Shown: positions 34,920 through 44,043, counted from the stretch's first letter. The stretch is DNA of 64,000 nt from Prosthecobacter debontii (GCA_945873125.1 CAMCBV010000004.1:38001-102000), one strand, 5' to 3'. The notes: generated by a model from the letters alone, not told the origin. Translations and numbers: made by a program.

Positions 34920-35020
34920 ACCACGAAATTCACGAATGACTCAAAGGGTTATGAAACGAATAAAATACCAATTTTTTAAATGATGACTGTTCGATTCGTG
35001 TGTTCTGTGAAATTCGTGGT
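34920..35020. repeat. CCACGAA-type inverted repeat, copy 2
   Basis: ACCACGAAATTCACGAAT at the left is matched by ATTCGTG...AATTCGTGGT at the right, making a large imperfect inverted repeat of about 100 bp. It occupies the space between fabD and sufS and shares its core with the element at 21258-21347. Just to its left are two GAAGAGTGAAT direct repeats (34880-34911) ahead of sufS. Confidence 0.6.
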
Positions 35021-35034
35021 TTGAAATCTTTTCC

Positions 35035-35961
35035 CTAAGAAAGTTGTTCGATGGCAGCTTCGAGAGATGGAAGGTCTTCGATGGATATGACCTTCGCATC
35101 GGGTGCGATTTTTCCAACCAAGCCAGCGATGACTTTTCCGGGACCGATCTCGATGAACTCACTGTGACCTTTTGAAATGAGGTATTGGATGGATTCGATC
35201 CAGCGAACCGAGCCAGTGACTTGGGATGTGAGGGTTGAGCGGATTTCATCGGACGAAGAAACCGGGGCTGCGGTGAAGTTCGCAATGACAGGAATCTGTG
35301 GAGAAACGATGGCGGTGGAAGCGAGTTCGCCAGCGAGTTGTTCTTGGGCGGAGGTCATAAGCGACGAATGGTAGGCGCCAGCGACGTTGAGTTTGATCGC
35401 ACGGCGAATGCCATAATCTTTGGCTTTGGCAACCGCGTCATCAATGCCTGCGCTTGAGCCGGAAATCACGATCTGACCTGGAGCATTGAGGTTTGCGACA
35501 TCGACACCGGTTACTTTCGCGAGTTCGCGGATTTTTTCCTCTTCGCCGCCAATTAGGGCGGCCATCGCACCATCGGTGGCGTTACAAGCCTCTTCCATGA
35601 ATGTTCCGCGTCGCGAAACGAGGCGAAGGCCGTCTTCGAAGGAGAACGTCCCGGCAGCGGCATGGGCGGTAAATTCACCGAGGGAAAGCCCGGCGGCGGC
35701 GGCGGGCTTGAAATTTGGCAAGCGGGATTTCAGAAGTGCAAGACCGATCAAGCCATGAAGATAGAGAGCGGGTTGGCATTTAGAGGTTGCGGTTAGAGTT
35801 TCCTCAGGGCCGTCGAACATGATGTCGGTGAGTGAATATCCAAGCGTAGTATCGGCTTTGACTGCGAGATCGCGAGCGATGCTTGAGGACTCGATCCAAT
35901 CGCGAGCCATGCCGATTTTTTGTGCGCCTTGTCCGGAGAAGAGGATAACGGGTGAAGTCAT
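35035..35961 (-). CDS. fabD: malonyl-CoA:ACP transacylase FabD
   Basis: FabD transfers malonyl groups from CoA to acyl carrier protein for fatty-acid synthesis. The N-terminus VILFSGQGAQKIGMARDW and the nucleophile elbow AAGLSLGEFTAHAAAG (GxSxG) are diagnostic. The catalytic histidine lies in NVAGAYHSSLMTSA, and PVIANFTAAPV and FIEIGPGKVIAGLV follow. At 308 residues it is normal. It is not next to other fab genes in this window. Confidence 0.95.
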   Translation of the reverse strand: MTSPVILFSGQGAQKIGMARDWIESSSIARDLAVKADTTLGYSLTDIMFDGPEETLTATSKCQPALYLHGLIGLALLKSRLPNFKPAAAAGLSLGEFTAHAAAGTFSFEDGLRLVSRRGTFMEEACNATDGAMAALIGGEEEKIRELAKVTGVDVANLNAPGQIVISGSSAGIDDAVAKAKDYGIRRAIKLNVAGAYHSSLMTSAQEQLAGELASTAIVSPQIPVIANFTAAPVSSSDEIRSTLTSQVTGSVRWIESIQYLISKGHSEFIEIGPGKVIAGLVGKIAPDAKVISIEDLPSLEAAIEQLS

Positions 35962-36082
35962 GGTGGGCTTTTTAAACAGATGAAATCACCTTGGCTAGTC
36001 TTTCGTGGTCATTCATCTTCATCAAAATATGCGTGGTTTATGGGAGGAATGGGGTGTGCAGGACTCCGGTTGGGTGCGTAGA

Positions 36083-37348
36083 ATGATGATGATGAGTTTT
36101 CAAATCGCCGGGCTAAAATTATTAGCGCTGAGCCTATTGCTGGTTCAGGGCGTTTTTGCGCAGGGAAGTCGGGATTTTTGGGATCTGGAGCCGATTCGCT
36201 ATTCGGATACGATGCCGACGGATCGATTGGCGGGATTGAAGGCAAAGTTGGAGGCTAGAAAAGCGGAGGGACAGTTGGGTTATGGATTGAACGCTTTGGA
36301 GTTCGTTTTGGATGAATTGGATGTGCCGAAAGAATCGCAGGTTTTGGTGTTTTCAAAGACCAGTCTGCAGAACAGCCGGATCACTCCACAGACTCCGAGG
36401 TGTTTGTTTTTTTCCGCAAATTCCTATGTGGGCTATGTGCCGGGTGGGTCGATCGAAGTGATCGTTCAGGATGCGGCCTTGGGACCGGTGTTTTACCTCC
36501 TCGAACCGGATCGGAACGGGGCGATTAAAATCGAGCGGGATACGAATCGCTGTCTCTCTTGTCACGCAACCTCACGGACTGAAAATGTTCCGGGCTTATT
36601 GATCCGATCGGTTTATGCGGAAGCAGAGGGGCATCCAATTTTGCAGTTAGGGACTCACGATGTGGCTCATGAAACGGCATTGGCGGACCGATGGGGCGGT
36701 TGGTATGTGACAGGGAAAAGCTCGCTACCGCATCTGGGTAACCGGATTTTCAAAGATGATTCCGATCTGACGCCTTCGGGAATCCAGATCAAGTCGGTGG
36801 AAGGTAGGGTGGACGTTAAGAATTATCTGAGGCCGACCAGTGATGTCGTGGCTTTATTGGTGTTAGAGCATCAGACGAAGATGCATAATTTGTTAAATGC
36901 CGCGACGATGAACTATCGGCGTTCGGTTTATTTTATGAAAATCCTGAATCCCGATGCGGATCCGGCGGTTGGCTCTGCGAGCGATATCGCTGAGAGTGGA
37001 GCGAAAGACATTGTGAGCTATCTGTTTTTTAAAGATGAGGCGGATTTGGGTGACGGAGTGGAGGGTGATGCGAAATTTCAGCAGGCGTTCGTGAAGCGTT
37101 TTCCTAAAAGCAAGGAAGGTGACAGCTTGGCGGAGTTCCGATTGTACGGGCGGATTTTTAAAAATCGCTGCTCCTACATGGTGTATTCCGATGCGTTCAA
37201 AGGCATGCCTGTTCTGTTGAAGCAAAAAGTGATCGCGCGAATGAAACGCGTCGTAGCGGGTGAGGAAGAGGGTTTTGAATATCTGAAGAAATCCGAGCTC
37301 AAGCGGATCGACGGAATTTTGAGCGAGACCTTGGCAGATTGGAAATAG
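36083..37348 (+). CDS. exported protein with a single CxxCH heme-binding motif
   Basis: The product was not recognised as a named family. A signal peptide (IAGLKLLALSLLLVQGVFAQ) follows a run of four Met codons; I take the first (36083) as start, while the track begins at 36005. The mature protein has one c-type heme motif, TNRCLSCHAT, near residue 160. A later methionine or histidine (for example in LQLGTHDVAHE) could be the distal ligand. It is likely a periplasmic cytochrome c-like protein matured by the ResB/CcsA system. No redox partner gene is adjacent. Confidence 0.75.
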   Translation: MMMMSFQIAGLKLLALSLLLVQGVFAQGSRDFWDLEPIRYSDTMPTDRLAGLKAKLEARKAEGQLGYGLNALEFVLDELDVPKESQVLVFSKTSLQNSRITPQTPRCLFFSANSYVGYVPGGSIEVIVQDAALGPVFYLLEPDRNGAIKIERDTNRCLSCHATSRTENVPGLLIRSVYAEAEGHPILQLGTHDVAHETALADRWGGWYVTGKSSLPHLGNRIFKDDSDLTPSGIQIKSVEGRVDVKNYLRPTSDVVALLVLEHQTKMHNLLNAATMNYRRSVYFMKILNPDADPAVGSASDIAESGAKDIVSYLFFKDEADLGDGVEGDAKFQQAFVKRFPKSKEGDSLAEFRLYGRIFKNRCSYMVYSDAFKGMPVLLKQKVIARMKRVVAGEEEGFEYLKKSELKRIDGILSETLADWK

Positions 37349-37383
37349 AGTCGAAATTCCACTCACGCTCTTGAATTCCTAGC

Positions 37384-37419
37384 TTACAATTTTTGTCGTG
37401 GCCGTGACAAAGATTGTAA
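37384..37419. terminator. strong 14-bp stem-loop in the spacer before nnr
   Basis: TTACAATTTTTGTC pairs with GACAAAGATTGTAA (one G-U pair) around GTGGCCGT. It lies about 35 bp downstream of the heme-protein stop in a 244-bp spacer. The arm is T-rich, but no clean T-run follows, so it may be a terminator, a processing site or a protein-binding site. Confidence 0.45.
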
Positions 37420-37592
37420 AAAGTATTTTTCGCTGGATTGAAATTTGTTCGGGCTGTTCGAGAGCATGGATGAGGAATTGAACGGCAGATGAGCGCGGAT
37501 CATTGAAGAATGAGTATTTTCTCGGGTTCTAGGTATGCTATGGCCTGAGCAAATTTCTTTGATCCCTTCAGGAACAGGTGCAATATGTTGTT

Positions 37593-39071
37593 ATGGCTAC
37601 TGTCACGGTGAAGCAAATGAGAGAGATTGAGCAACGGGCGATGCGTTCGGGAATCTCCGAGGCTGAGCTGATGGAGTGCGCGGGGGTGGCATTGGGTCAT
37701 GCGATCGGGATTCAATATCGGGAGGTCGGAACAGCCGTGGCTTACGTGGGAAAGGGACATAACGGCGGCGATGCCTTGATTGCGTTGCGGGTGTTGCATG
37801 AAGAGTTCGGTTGGAAAATCGGAGTGCGTTCCGGTTTTGAAATCGACTCATGGGCGGAGTTGACGCGTGCACAATGGGATGAGTTGGATCTGGATGGTTT
37901 GTTGGATGAGGGATTTGAAAAGTTCACTTACGCTCCGCTGTTATTGATTGATGGATTGGTTGGGATTGGTGCGAAGGGACCTCTGCGAGATTCTTTGTTG
38001 GCAATGGCGGGAGAAATGAATCGTCTGAGAAATGAATGCGGTGCGGTGATTTTGTCGGTGGATGTTCCATCGGGGCTAGATCCCGATACGGGTGAGGTTT
38101 TACCAGGAACGGTCATGGCGGATCGGACCTTCATGATCGCTGCGGCCAAGAGTGGATTGCTTTTCTCGCATGCAGCCAAAGCAACGGGCCAGCTTGCTTT
38201 GGTGAGGGTCGATGCCCTGAATGCTGAAGATGCGTGCGAAATGGATTTGATCTGCCCGCAAACCATGAGTTTTGGAAAATCTCCGCGGCCGTTCGATTTT
38301 CACAAAGGCAAAGCCGGGCGGGTGGGAATTGTCGCGGGTTCAACTGCGTTCACCGGCGCGGCGTTGCTTTCGGCGCTCGGCGCTATCCGTGCCGGTGCGG
38401 GTTTGGTGACTTTGTATGTGCGCTCAGTGATCCATGATTCCATGATTTCACGCCTGCCTCTGGAAGTGATGTTGAAACCCTGTGATTTTCCCGAGCAGTT
38501 GTTAGAGGAAAATCTCGATGCGATTGTCATCGGTCCAGGGTTGGGAGAGATGTGTCAGGATTTCACCTATGGTCTGTCTCAGTTGATTGCTCAACCTCGT
38601 GTTCCAACCGTTATTGATGCGGATGGGCTGAATTTCATGGCTCAGCATGGTTTGAAAACGCATAAGCTTCACATTCTTACACCGCATCCGGGTGAGTTTG
38701 CGAGATTAGCACCCACTCTCTCAATACTCGAACGTGAGAACGCCGCTCTTGAGTTTGTTGAGAAAAACGATGCGGTGCTCTTACTGAAAGGCGCGAGAAC
38801 GATCGTTGCAAAGAATGGTTCTCCCTTGCGCATCAACTCCACTGGAACACCTGCCATGTCAAATGGTGGGCAGGGTGACCTTCTTTCAGGCGTTATCGGT
38901 GCTTTGCTCGCCGGTGGGATGAATCCCTTCGACGCAGCGGCATGGGGTGCGTGGTTATGTGGTCACGCGGCAGAACTTGCTCAAGCGGAGATCGGCGATG
39001 TCTGCACTGCGACGGATACGGCGACTAGACTCGGGGAGGCGATAAGGAATTGGCGGAGGGGTGGGAGGTAG
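37593..39071 (+). CDS. nnr: bifunctional NAD(P)H-hydrate epimerase / ADP-dependent dehydratase
   Basis: This metabolite-repair enzyme restores NADH and NADPH from their hydrated forms. The N-terminal YjeF epimerase domain shows AYVGKGHNGGDALIALRVL and VDVPSGLDPDTGE. The C-terminal ribokinase-like dehydratase domain shows GAALLSALGAIRAGAGLVT, VIDADGLNFM, LTPHPGEFARL and NGGQGDLLSGVIGALLAGG. The last replaces the common GTGD with GQGD. At 492 residues it matches the fused family. The track starts at 37578; MATVTVKQMREIE at 37593 is the usual beginning. Confidence 0.93.
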   Translation: MATVTVKQMREIEQRAMRSGISEAELMECAGVALGHAIGIQYREVGTAVAYVGKGHNGGDALIALRVLHEEFGWKIGVRSGFEIDSWAELTRAQWDELDLDGLLDEGFEKFTYAPLLLIDGLVGIGAKGPLRDSLLAMAGEMNRLRNECGAVILSVDVPSGLDPDTGEVLPGTVMADRTFMIAAAKSGLLFSHAAKATGQLALVRVDALNAEDACEMDLICPQTMSFGKSPRPFDFHKGKAGRVGIVAGSTAFTGAALLSALGAIRAGAGLVTLYVRSVIHDSMISRLPLEVMLKPCDFPEQLLEENLDAIVIGPGLGEMCQDFTYGLSQLIAQPRVPTVIDADGLNFMAQHGLKTHKLHILTPHPGEFARLAPTLSILERENAALEFVEKNDAVLLLKGARTIVAKNGSPLRINSTGTPAMSNGGQGDLLSGVIGALLAGGMNPFDAAAWGAWLCGHAAELAQAEIGDVCTATDTATRLGEAIRNWRRGGR

Positions 39072-39098
39072 TGGGGAGATTATTTGGAATTCTCTCAT

Positions 39099-39968
39099 TC
39101 ATTTTTTTTCATTCAAAACTCTTGCGAGCCATGCTCTGGCCACATCGCGATACTCACTTTCTCTCTGCATCCAGAGATCTGTATGAGGATGGATGACATT
39201 GCCTTCGGGGATGTTGAATATTTTTTCTGTTGGTACATTCAGGAAAGTGAAGCGCGCCAAATCAAGGTGTTCTTTCATGTAATCGGCGTCCTTGCCACAG
39301 ATGAGTACGGATCTGCCTTTTAGGCGAGCAAGTCTCGCAAGAGCGGATGCACGATCGTCCTCGGGATATCCCCATTTCCGTTGTCCATCAAAGTGATCGT
39401 GTGTAAAAAAGCCTTTCCAAAGTTTCGCAATTTCATCGTCGGCTAATCCAATGTAACTGACGCCAATCGCGCCGCGAGAAAAGCCGCAGATAAAGATGTT
39501 ATCGCGATCTCCACCAAATGATTTGCAGATGCGCGGCAGGTTGACTTTACAATAATCAACAGTCGCTTGCCGATCTCCCCACCATTTGAGGGCGTTCTTT
39601 TTGCGGTCCTTCTCGATATATGGCATCGTGATCCAGATAAATCTTTTTCCTCCGCTCATGCCGTAGCCGAAATTTGCGTCCTTCACCTCGCCAGTGGATC
39701 CGGAAGAGGGCGATTCATTGCCAGTGTATTCAACAATGACCGGATATTTGCCATCAGGTTTCCAATCTACGGGAAGAAACAGGGCATGGTAGACATCGGT
39801 TCCTTGATACTCCGTTGCAACCTGACGCACGCGAAGTCCCGGGGCGGGATCGGCATCTACCATCTTTGGCGTGACTAAATCAGAACGAGTTGTCTCTAAA
39901 TCCGCTGCTTGAACCGCTGCGAAATGAGATGAAACCAAAAACAAGGGAATGATCAGGTATCGCTTCAT
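39099..39968 (-). CDS. secreted alpha/beta-hydrolase (esterase / peptidase S9-like)
   Basis: A signal peptide (MKRYLIIPLFLVSSHFAAVQA) precedes a single hydrolase domain. The nucleophile elbow is ICGFSRGAIGVSY (G-x-S-x-G). A likely acid residue lies in VLICGKDADYMKEH and the catalytic His in GNVIHPHTDLW. The start of the domain (HALFLPVDWKPDGKYPVIVEYTG) resembles prolyl-oligopeptidase- and esterase-type enzymes exported by polysaccharide degraders. Substrate is unknown; acetyl or feruloyl esters are possible (inference). Confidence 0.78.
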   Translation of the reverse strand: MKRYLIIPLFLVSSHFAAVQAADLETTRSDLVTPKMVDADPAPGLRVRQVATEYQGTDVYHALFLPVDWKPDGKYPVIVEYTGNESPSSGSTGEVKDANFGYGMSGGKRFIWITMPYIEKDRKKNALKWWGDRQATVDYCKVNLPRICKSFGGDRDNIFICGFSRGAIGVSYIGLADDEIAKLWKGFFTHDHFDGQRKWGYPEDDRASALARLARLKGRSVLICGKDADYMKEHLDLARFTFLNVPTEKIFNIPEGNVIHPHTDLWMQRESEYRDVARAWLARVLNEKK

Positions 39969-40135
39969 ATGTGGGATACTGCAGATGGGTCGAATATTTT
40001 TAAAACCGACTGAAAAAATTCGAATAAGAAGTAGAGTAGTCGAGCGCCTTCGGCAGTTATTTAACCGCGAATTTAACTTGGCACACCCAGATATCGATTG
40101 GAATTTTAGCTGGGTAGATAAATCCGCCGCCCTAG

Positions 40136-41329
40136 CTATCTCCGCTTCTTCCCGCCAACCTTCTTCTTACGAATCGGTTTAGATGGTTCGTCGTCTAGGA
40201 GGGCCGTGTAGGTATAGTTGAAATCTTCAAGCCTACGGCGGGGAATGGTCTGGTTTACGTAGATCTCGACGGATTTTGCGAAGTCCAGCTCGTCGGCGGT
40301 CAGGATGGTGAATGCGTCGCCTTCGGCTTCCGCACGTCCGGTGCGGCCGATGCGGTGGACATAGTCCTCGGCGTTTTCCGGAACGCGATAGTTGATGACG
40401 TGGGTGACGCCGGAGACATCAATTCCGCGCGCGGCGACATCGGTGGCGACGAGGATCTCGAAATCACCGCTCTTGAAGCCTGCCAGGGCTTTCATGCGAT
40501 CAGTCTGATTGATATCGGAGTGCATGGCGGCGACTTTCGTCTGGCCGGTGCCTTTGATCATGCTGGTGACTTCATCCGCCTCGCGACGGGTGCGAGTGAA
40601 AATCATGACCGAATGATAATCGGTTTGTTTGAGCAGGGCGAGGAGCAGTTCATCGCGTTGATCGATGGAGACCGGGTAAAAGGCATGGGAAACCGTGGAG
40701 GCAACTTCGCGGCGTGCGATTTCGATTTTCACGGGCTCAACGAGGCACCACTGAGCGAAGGTTTGGATCGCTGGCGGCATGGTGGCGGAGAAGAACAGAG
40801 TTTGACGTCCTTCCCACGGGCAGAGATTGACGATCTTGCGGACCTGCGGGAGGAAGCCCATATCGAGCATGCGATCGACCTCGTCGAGGATGAGGATTTT
40901 CACTTCACCGAAGCGCATCGCGGCGCGGTAAAAGCAATCGACCAAGCGACCCGGAGTGGCGACGACGATATCGACGCCGGAAAGGAGTTGTTCTATTTGT
41001 TGGCCGAGGCCGACACCACCATAGAGCAGGGCGACTTTCATGCCGGTTTTTGCACCGTATTTTTCAAATTGCTCGGCGACCTGATGGGCGAGCTCGCGGG
41101 TGGGTTCCAAGACCAAGATTTGAGGTTTTCCCAATTTGGTGATCTTGGAAAGAGATGGGAGTGCGAAGGCAGCGGTTTTACCGGTTCCGGTCTGCGAGGC
41201 GCCGATCACGTCCTTGCCCTCCAAAATCACCGGAATCGCTTGTGCCTGGATTGGTGTTGGATTGGTGTAGCCCGTTTCTAGAACTGCTTCGAGAACGGGT
41301 GCGGAGAGGCCAAGTGTGTCAAATCCCAT
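40136..41329 (-). CDS. DEAD-box RNA helicase, RhlE-like, with DEVD motif II
   Basis: This ATP-dependent RNA helicase has the Q-motif region (PTPIQAQAIPVIL), motif I ASQTGTGKTAAF, motif Ia PTRELAHQV, motif Ib TPGRLVDC, motif III SATMP and motif VI HRIGRTGRA. Motif II reads LILDEVDRMLDMGF, DEVD in place of DEAD. The basic tail (SKPIRKKKVGGKKRR) suits RNA binding. At 397 residues it is close to RhlE. Proteins of this type act in ribosome assembly or RNA decay. Confidence 0.93.
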   Translation of the reverse strand: MGFDTLGLSAPVLEAVLETGYTNPTPIQAQAIPVILEGKDVIGASQTGTGKTAAFALPSLSKITKLGKPQILVLEPTRELAHQVAEQFEKYGAKTGMKVALLYGGVGLGQQIEQLLSGVDIVVATPGRLVDCFYRAAMRFGEVKILILDEVDRMLDMGFLPQVRKIVNLCPWEGRQTLFFSATMPPAIQTFAQWCLVEPVKIEIARREVASTVSHAFYPVSIDQRDELLLALLKQTDYHSVMIFTRTRREADEVTSMIKGTGQTKVAAMHSDINQTDRMKALAGFKSGDFEILVATDVAARGIDVSGVTHVINYRVPENAEDYVHRIGRTGRAEAEGDAFTILTADELDFAKSVEIYVNQTIPRRRLEDFNYTYTALLDDEPSKPIRKKKVGGKKRR

Positions 41330-41383
41330 GAGACGCTCGGTTTAGGTGCGTGTGGGGGCAGGGTCAAGGATTTGATTTGGTGG

Positions 41384-41471
41384 AACGTGGCTTGGCGGAT
41401 TCTATCCGCTAAGCCAAATACCGAGATGAAAAAGTCATTTTGGCAGGTCGGATAGAATCCGCCGCCACGTT
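41384..41471. repeat. nested inverted repeat between helicase and glycoside hydrolase genes
   Basis: The left arm AACGTGGCTTGGCGGATTCT...CCG is complementary over about 23 bp to CGGATAGAATCCGCCGCCAC...GTT, with one 2-base mismatch or bulge. Inside the left half, TTGGCGGAT and ATCCGCTAAGCCAA form a second hairpin. The element fills most of the 146-bp spacer downstream of the hydrolase stop. It may act as a terminator or be a REP-like mobile repeat. Confidence 0.6.
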
Positions 41472-41475
41472 TATC

Positions 41476-43737
41476 TTACTTCTTCAATGTCACGCGCTCC
41501 TTGGTGAAGGGGTGTTCGCGGGCGGTGATCCATACGGTAGGTTTGAGGTCTTCTCCGCCGCCTTTCATGCCGAGGAGGACGACTTCGAGGTCTTGGTTGA
41601 GCATGGTTTTGTCCAAGGGGATAAAATAGGTATAGCCGGTATCCTTGCCTCTCACGGGGTATTCCCATGCGTTGGAGGGGTAAGAGACGGCTCGATCTGG
41701 CGCGCCGATCAAACGATCTCCCATGCGGAGTGCGGCGTAACAGCCTTCGATCCCGTGTTTGCCTTCCACTGCGACGCAGAGGTAGGAGGTCGGGGTCATT
41801 TCATCGATTTTGATTTTCGCCGACCATGTTTTCACGACGGGAACGACATCTGGGTGGGCAAAGAGATTGTTTCCCGTCCAGTTGGTGCGAGTCAGCAAGG
41901 TCTTGCCTTTCCATGCCTCGAATTCCGCAACGCGTTCCGGGGCCTGTTGCATGCGGAAGTAGCGCCACTCACCAGCGGGTGGATAGATGTTGAGGGTATT
42001 GCCATCCACAATGGCTTCCACGAAGGGAGTCCAAGTCTTGAGGTCGTTGCTGAACTCTGCTCCTTTCAGCTCGTTGTTGATCAACGTGCTGTCCAAAGCC
42101 TGGGTGAGGATGGAGATACGGTCGAAACTTTCCGATTTGGAAAAATCGATACGCAAGCAGCCAGTAGAGATGCGAAGATCGCGATTGCGAACCATCACAT
42201 CAAAGACGGTGGTTGGATCGCCATCGAACATGTATTGATCCGAAACCGCACGGGCCTTCATGAGCGGTTGATCGATAAATGCCTGACGTGCTGCTTTTAC
42301 AGCGGGGATTTGGGTTTCGCCGGAACGTTTCAAGCTGCGGAGTTCGAGCGCGTTGTTATCGGCGGCGAACATGGTGGCTTCGTAGAGAGCTACCCAATCA
42401 TTCGGTAGGTCGGACGGTGCGAGATCGGCGAGCTTGCGATGCCAGGGTTGTTTGAGCTCGATGGGGATGAGGCGATCCATGACCGTGCCTTCACTACCGG
42501 AACCTTTGATCACTTGATACGGGCCTTTGGCGAGGGAGGGCTCGTTGATTTTATCTGTAGAAACGACGACAAGAGTCGCGCGGAAGGGTGCGACAGTGAC
42601 TTCGATGGTTTTCTTGGAATCGAGACCTTTGCCAAGGATTTCCTCGTAAGGGTGGAGGAGTCGTACTTCACGTGGCTTGGTGCTCGTCAAGCCGATGGAC
42701 GAGTCGAGCGCGATTTTGTGAGTGACCGGCTCCCATGTCAGATTCCGGAGTGTGATGAAGCGGGTTTTTTCGTCGCCGCGTGAGACTGCGTTTTTTCCAT
42801 AGGTTTCTTCAGGAAGGACCATGCCTTTGGTCAGGATGTCGCGGTAGTGGCGGTGGATGTTGAAAATGCGGGCAAGCTTCGCGTATTCGTCATCGCGAAG
42901 GAACCAAGGGCTACCATAAAGCTGCGGTGCGAGAATCATCGAGCGATTGAAGCCTTGGAGTATGAGGTCTTCCTCCCAGTAATCGAGGCAGGAAGAAAGG
43001 CAGACCCCGTGATCTTCTGCGAGGCGCTTCAGCTCGGGTGGAAGACCTCGGGAAAGGGCGGCGGCGCGGTTGTGAGTGGCGGTCGCTTTGTTGGCCATGT
43101 GCACGTCGATGTAAGTCTCTGCGCCTTCCCAGAGGAAAGTGGTCGCGTGATCCACACCCGGACCGAGATTCAAACGATGATTGAGAAGGATAAGGTCGGG
43201 AGTGTGCTTCCGGACTTCGGTCATCAATTTGATAAACGATTGCTGTTTTTCGTCACGGAGTTGTCCGCATACCGCATCCATTTTGAAGAGCTTGAAGTTG
43301 TGGTCTCTACCCAATGAAACAAGCAGATCGATGCGTGCCTTTTCCTCTTCAGGGGTATTTCCAAATCCATCCGGACCCAACCAGACACCGAGCCGGCCAC
43401 CAAATCCCTCTGCCTGTTTTGCAAACGGACCGAAGCCTTGCGGGAAATGACCTTTGAATTTCTGTGAGTCCGCGTTGCCATAGTAATTCGGCATATCAAT
43501 GGCGCCGGCATCGAAGGCATAGATGTCCAAGGTCATTCCGTATTCATCCTTCAACCACTGAAAGAACCCGAGGTTCGCTTGGGTCTGTTCTGGAGCGGGG
43601 CCTTCGTTGGTATTGTTGATCCATGTGAAGTAATGCGCATTGGACGGAGTGTCCTCGGTGGCACCGGGAATCACTTTTTCCTGAGCGGTCAGGGTCAATG
43701 GAAATAGCAGGACGAGAGGAAGAAGGTAGAATTTCAC
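41476..43737 (-). CDS. secreted glycoside hydrolase, alpha-galactosidase (GH36/GH27)-like
   Basis: A signal peptide (MKFYLLPLVLLFPLTLTAQ) is followed by a TIM barrel. LDIYAFDAGAID, GGRLGVWLGPDGFGNTPEE and FKLFKMDAVCGQL resemble clan-D alpha-galactosidases, with D154 in FKMD as the probable nucleophile. LSSCLDYWEEDLILQGFNR is a later barrel strand. C-terminal parts (about residues 500-753) look like discoidin- and jelly-roll-type binding domains. At 753 residues it is a multidomain exported enzyme. The family number is not certain. Confidence 0.72.
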   Translation of the reverse strand: MKFYLLPLVLLFPLTLTAQEKVIPGATEDTPSNAHYFTWINNTNEGPAPEQTQANLGFFQWLKDEYGMTLDIYAFDAGAIDMPNYYGNADSQKFKGHFPQGFGPFAKQAEGFGGRLGVWLGPDGFGNTPEEEKARIDLLVSLGRDHNFKLFKMDAVCGQLRDEKQQSFIKLMTEVRKHTPDLILLNHRLNLGPGVDHATTFLWEGAETYIDVHMANKATATHNRAAALSRGLPPELKRLAEDHGVCLSSCLDYWEEDLILQGFNRSMILAPQLYGSPWFLRDDEYAKLARIFNIHRHYRDILTKGMVLPEETYGKNAVSRGDEKTRFITLRNLTWEPVTHKIALDSSIGLTSTKPREVRLLHPYEEILGKGLDSKKTIEVTVAPFRATLVVVSTDKINEPSLAKGPYQVIKGSGSEGTVMDRLIPIELKQPWHRKLADLAPSDLPNDWVALYEATMFAADNNALELRSLKRSGETQIPAVKAARQAFIDQPLMKARAVSDQYMFDGDPTTVFDVMVRNRDLRISTGCLRIDFSKSESFDRISILTQALDSTLINNELKGAEFSNDLKTWTPFVEAIVDGNTLNIYPPAGEWRYFRMQQAPERVAEFEAWKGKTLLTRTNWTGNNLFAHPDVVPVVKTWSAKIKIDEMTPTSYLCVAVEGKHGIEGCYAALRMGDRLIGAPDRAVSYPSNAWEYPVRGKDTGYTYFIPLDKTMLNQDLEVVLLGMKGGGEDLKPTVWITAREHPFTKERVTLKK

Positions 43738-44041
43738 GAACGCACTAGAGCGAGTTAGGGGAAGGGGTTCAATGAGGAAGTTTTCGGGGATGGCTGGAGC
43801 GTGTCATTCAACTGAAAAGGATGCTTGTCGGCTATCTTATTCCGGACAGAGAGGGATTGACTCCGCGATGCTCCGTCCCTGCGGGGTGCGCTTTGCGTTG
43901 GTAATGAAAATTCGCTAGCGCGAAATTTGCAGTCAAACCCTGTTTCGCTCCACCCCGACTAGTCGGGGCTTTATTCAAGGGGTTCTCGTTCCTCCTTTAA
44001 ACGCCATCACCCCAACCCCGCTGACGGGGTTGGGGTGATGG
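43738..44041. other. non-coding, structure-rich segment between hydrolase and tRNA-Ser
   Basis: This 304-bp stretch has no convincing gene. It holds the 16-bp tRNA-Ser 3'-end copy (43843-43858) and a GTCCCTGCGGGGTGC tract. It also contains an AAATTCGCTAGCGCGAAATTT near-palindrome around 43910, a perfect CCCCGACTAGTCGGGG hairpin (43953-43968) followed by CTTTATT, and the left arm of the tRNA terminator. The density of hairpins suggests a small mobile or recombinational remnant at the tRNA locus. Confidence 0.55.
43843..43858 (-). repeat. 16-bp duplicate of the tRNA-Ser 3' end
   Basis: CGGACAGAGAGGGATT is repeated exactly at 44042-44057, the 3' end of tRNA-Ser. The two copies face the same way and bracket about 200 bp. 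This is the pattern left by site-specific integration at a tRNA, but no integrase is nearby. Confidence 0.6.
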
Positions 44042-44043
44042 CG
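44002..44043 (-). terminator. 19-bp perfect stem terminator behind tRNA-Ser
   Basis: CGCCATCACCCCAACCCCG and its exact complement flank a CTGA loop. It begins at the last bases of the tRNA-Ser gene on the minus strand. The stem is very GC-rich. The following TTTAAAGG is only a weak T-run, yet position and strength favour transcription termination. Confidence 0.65.

Noticed and set aside
39949-40182. 77-codon plus-strand ORF in the hydrolase/helicase spacer
   Set aside because: It overlaps both neighbouring genes on the opposite strand and has no start signal or known motif.
40355-41281. 308-codon plus-strand ORF
   Set aside because: Antisense shadow of the RhlE-like helicase, whose motifs are all intact on the minus strand.
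41440-42408. 322-codon plus-strand ORF
   Set aside because: Antisense shadow of the secreted glycoside hydrolase gene.
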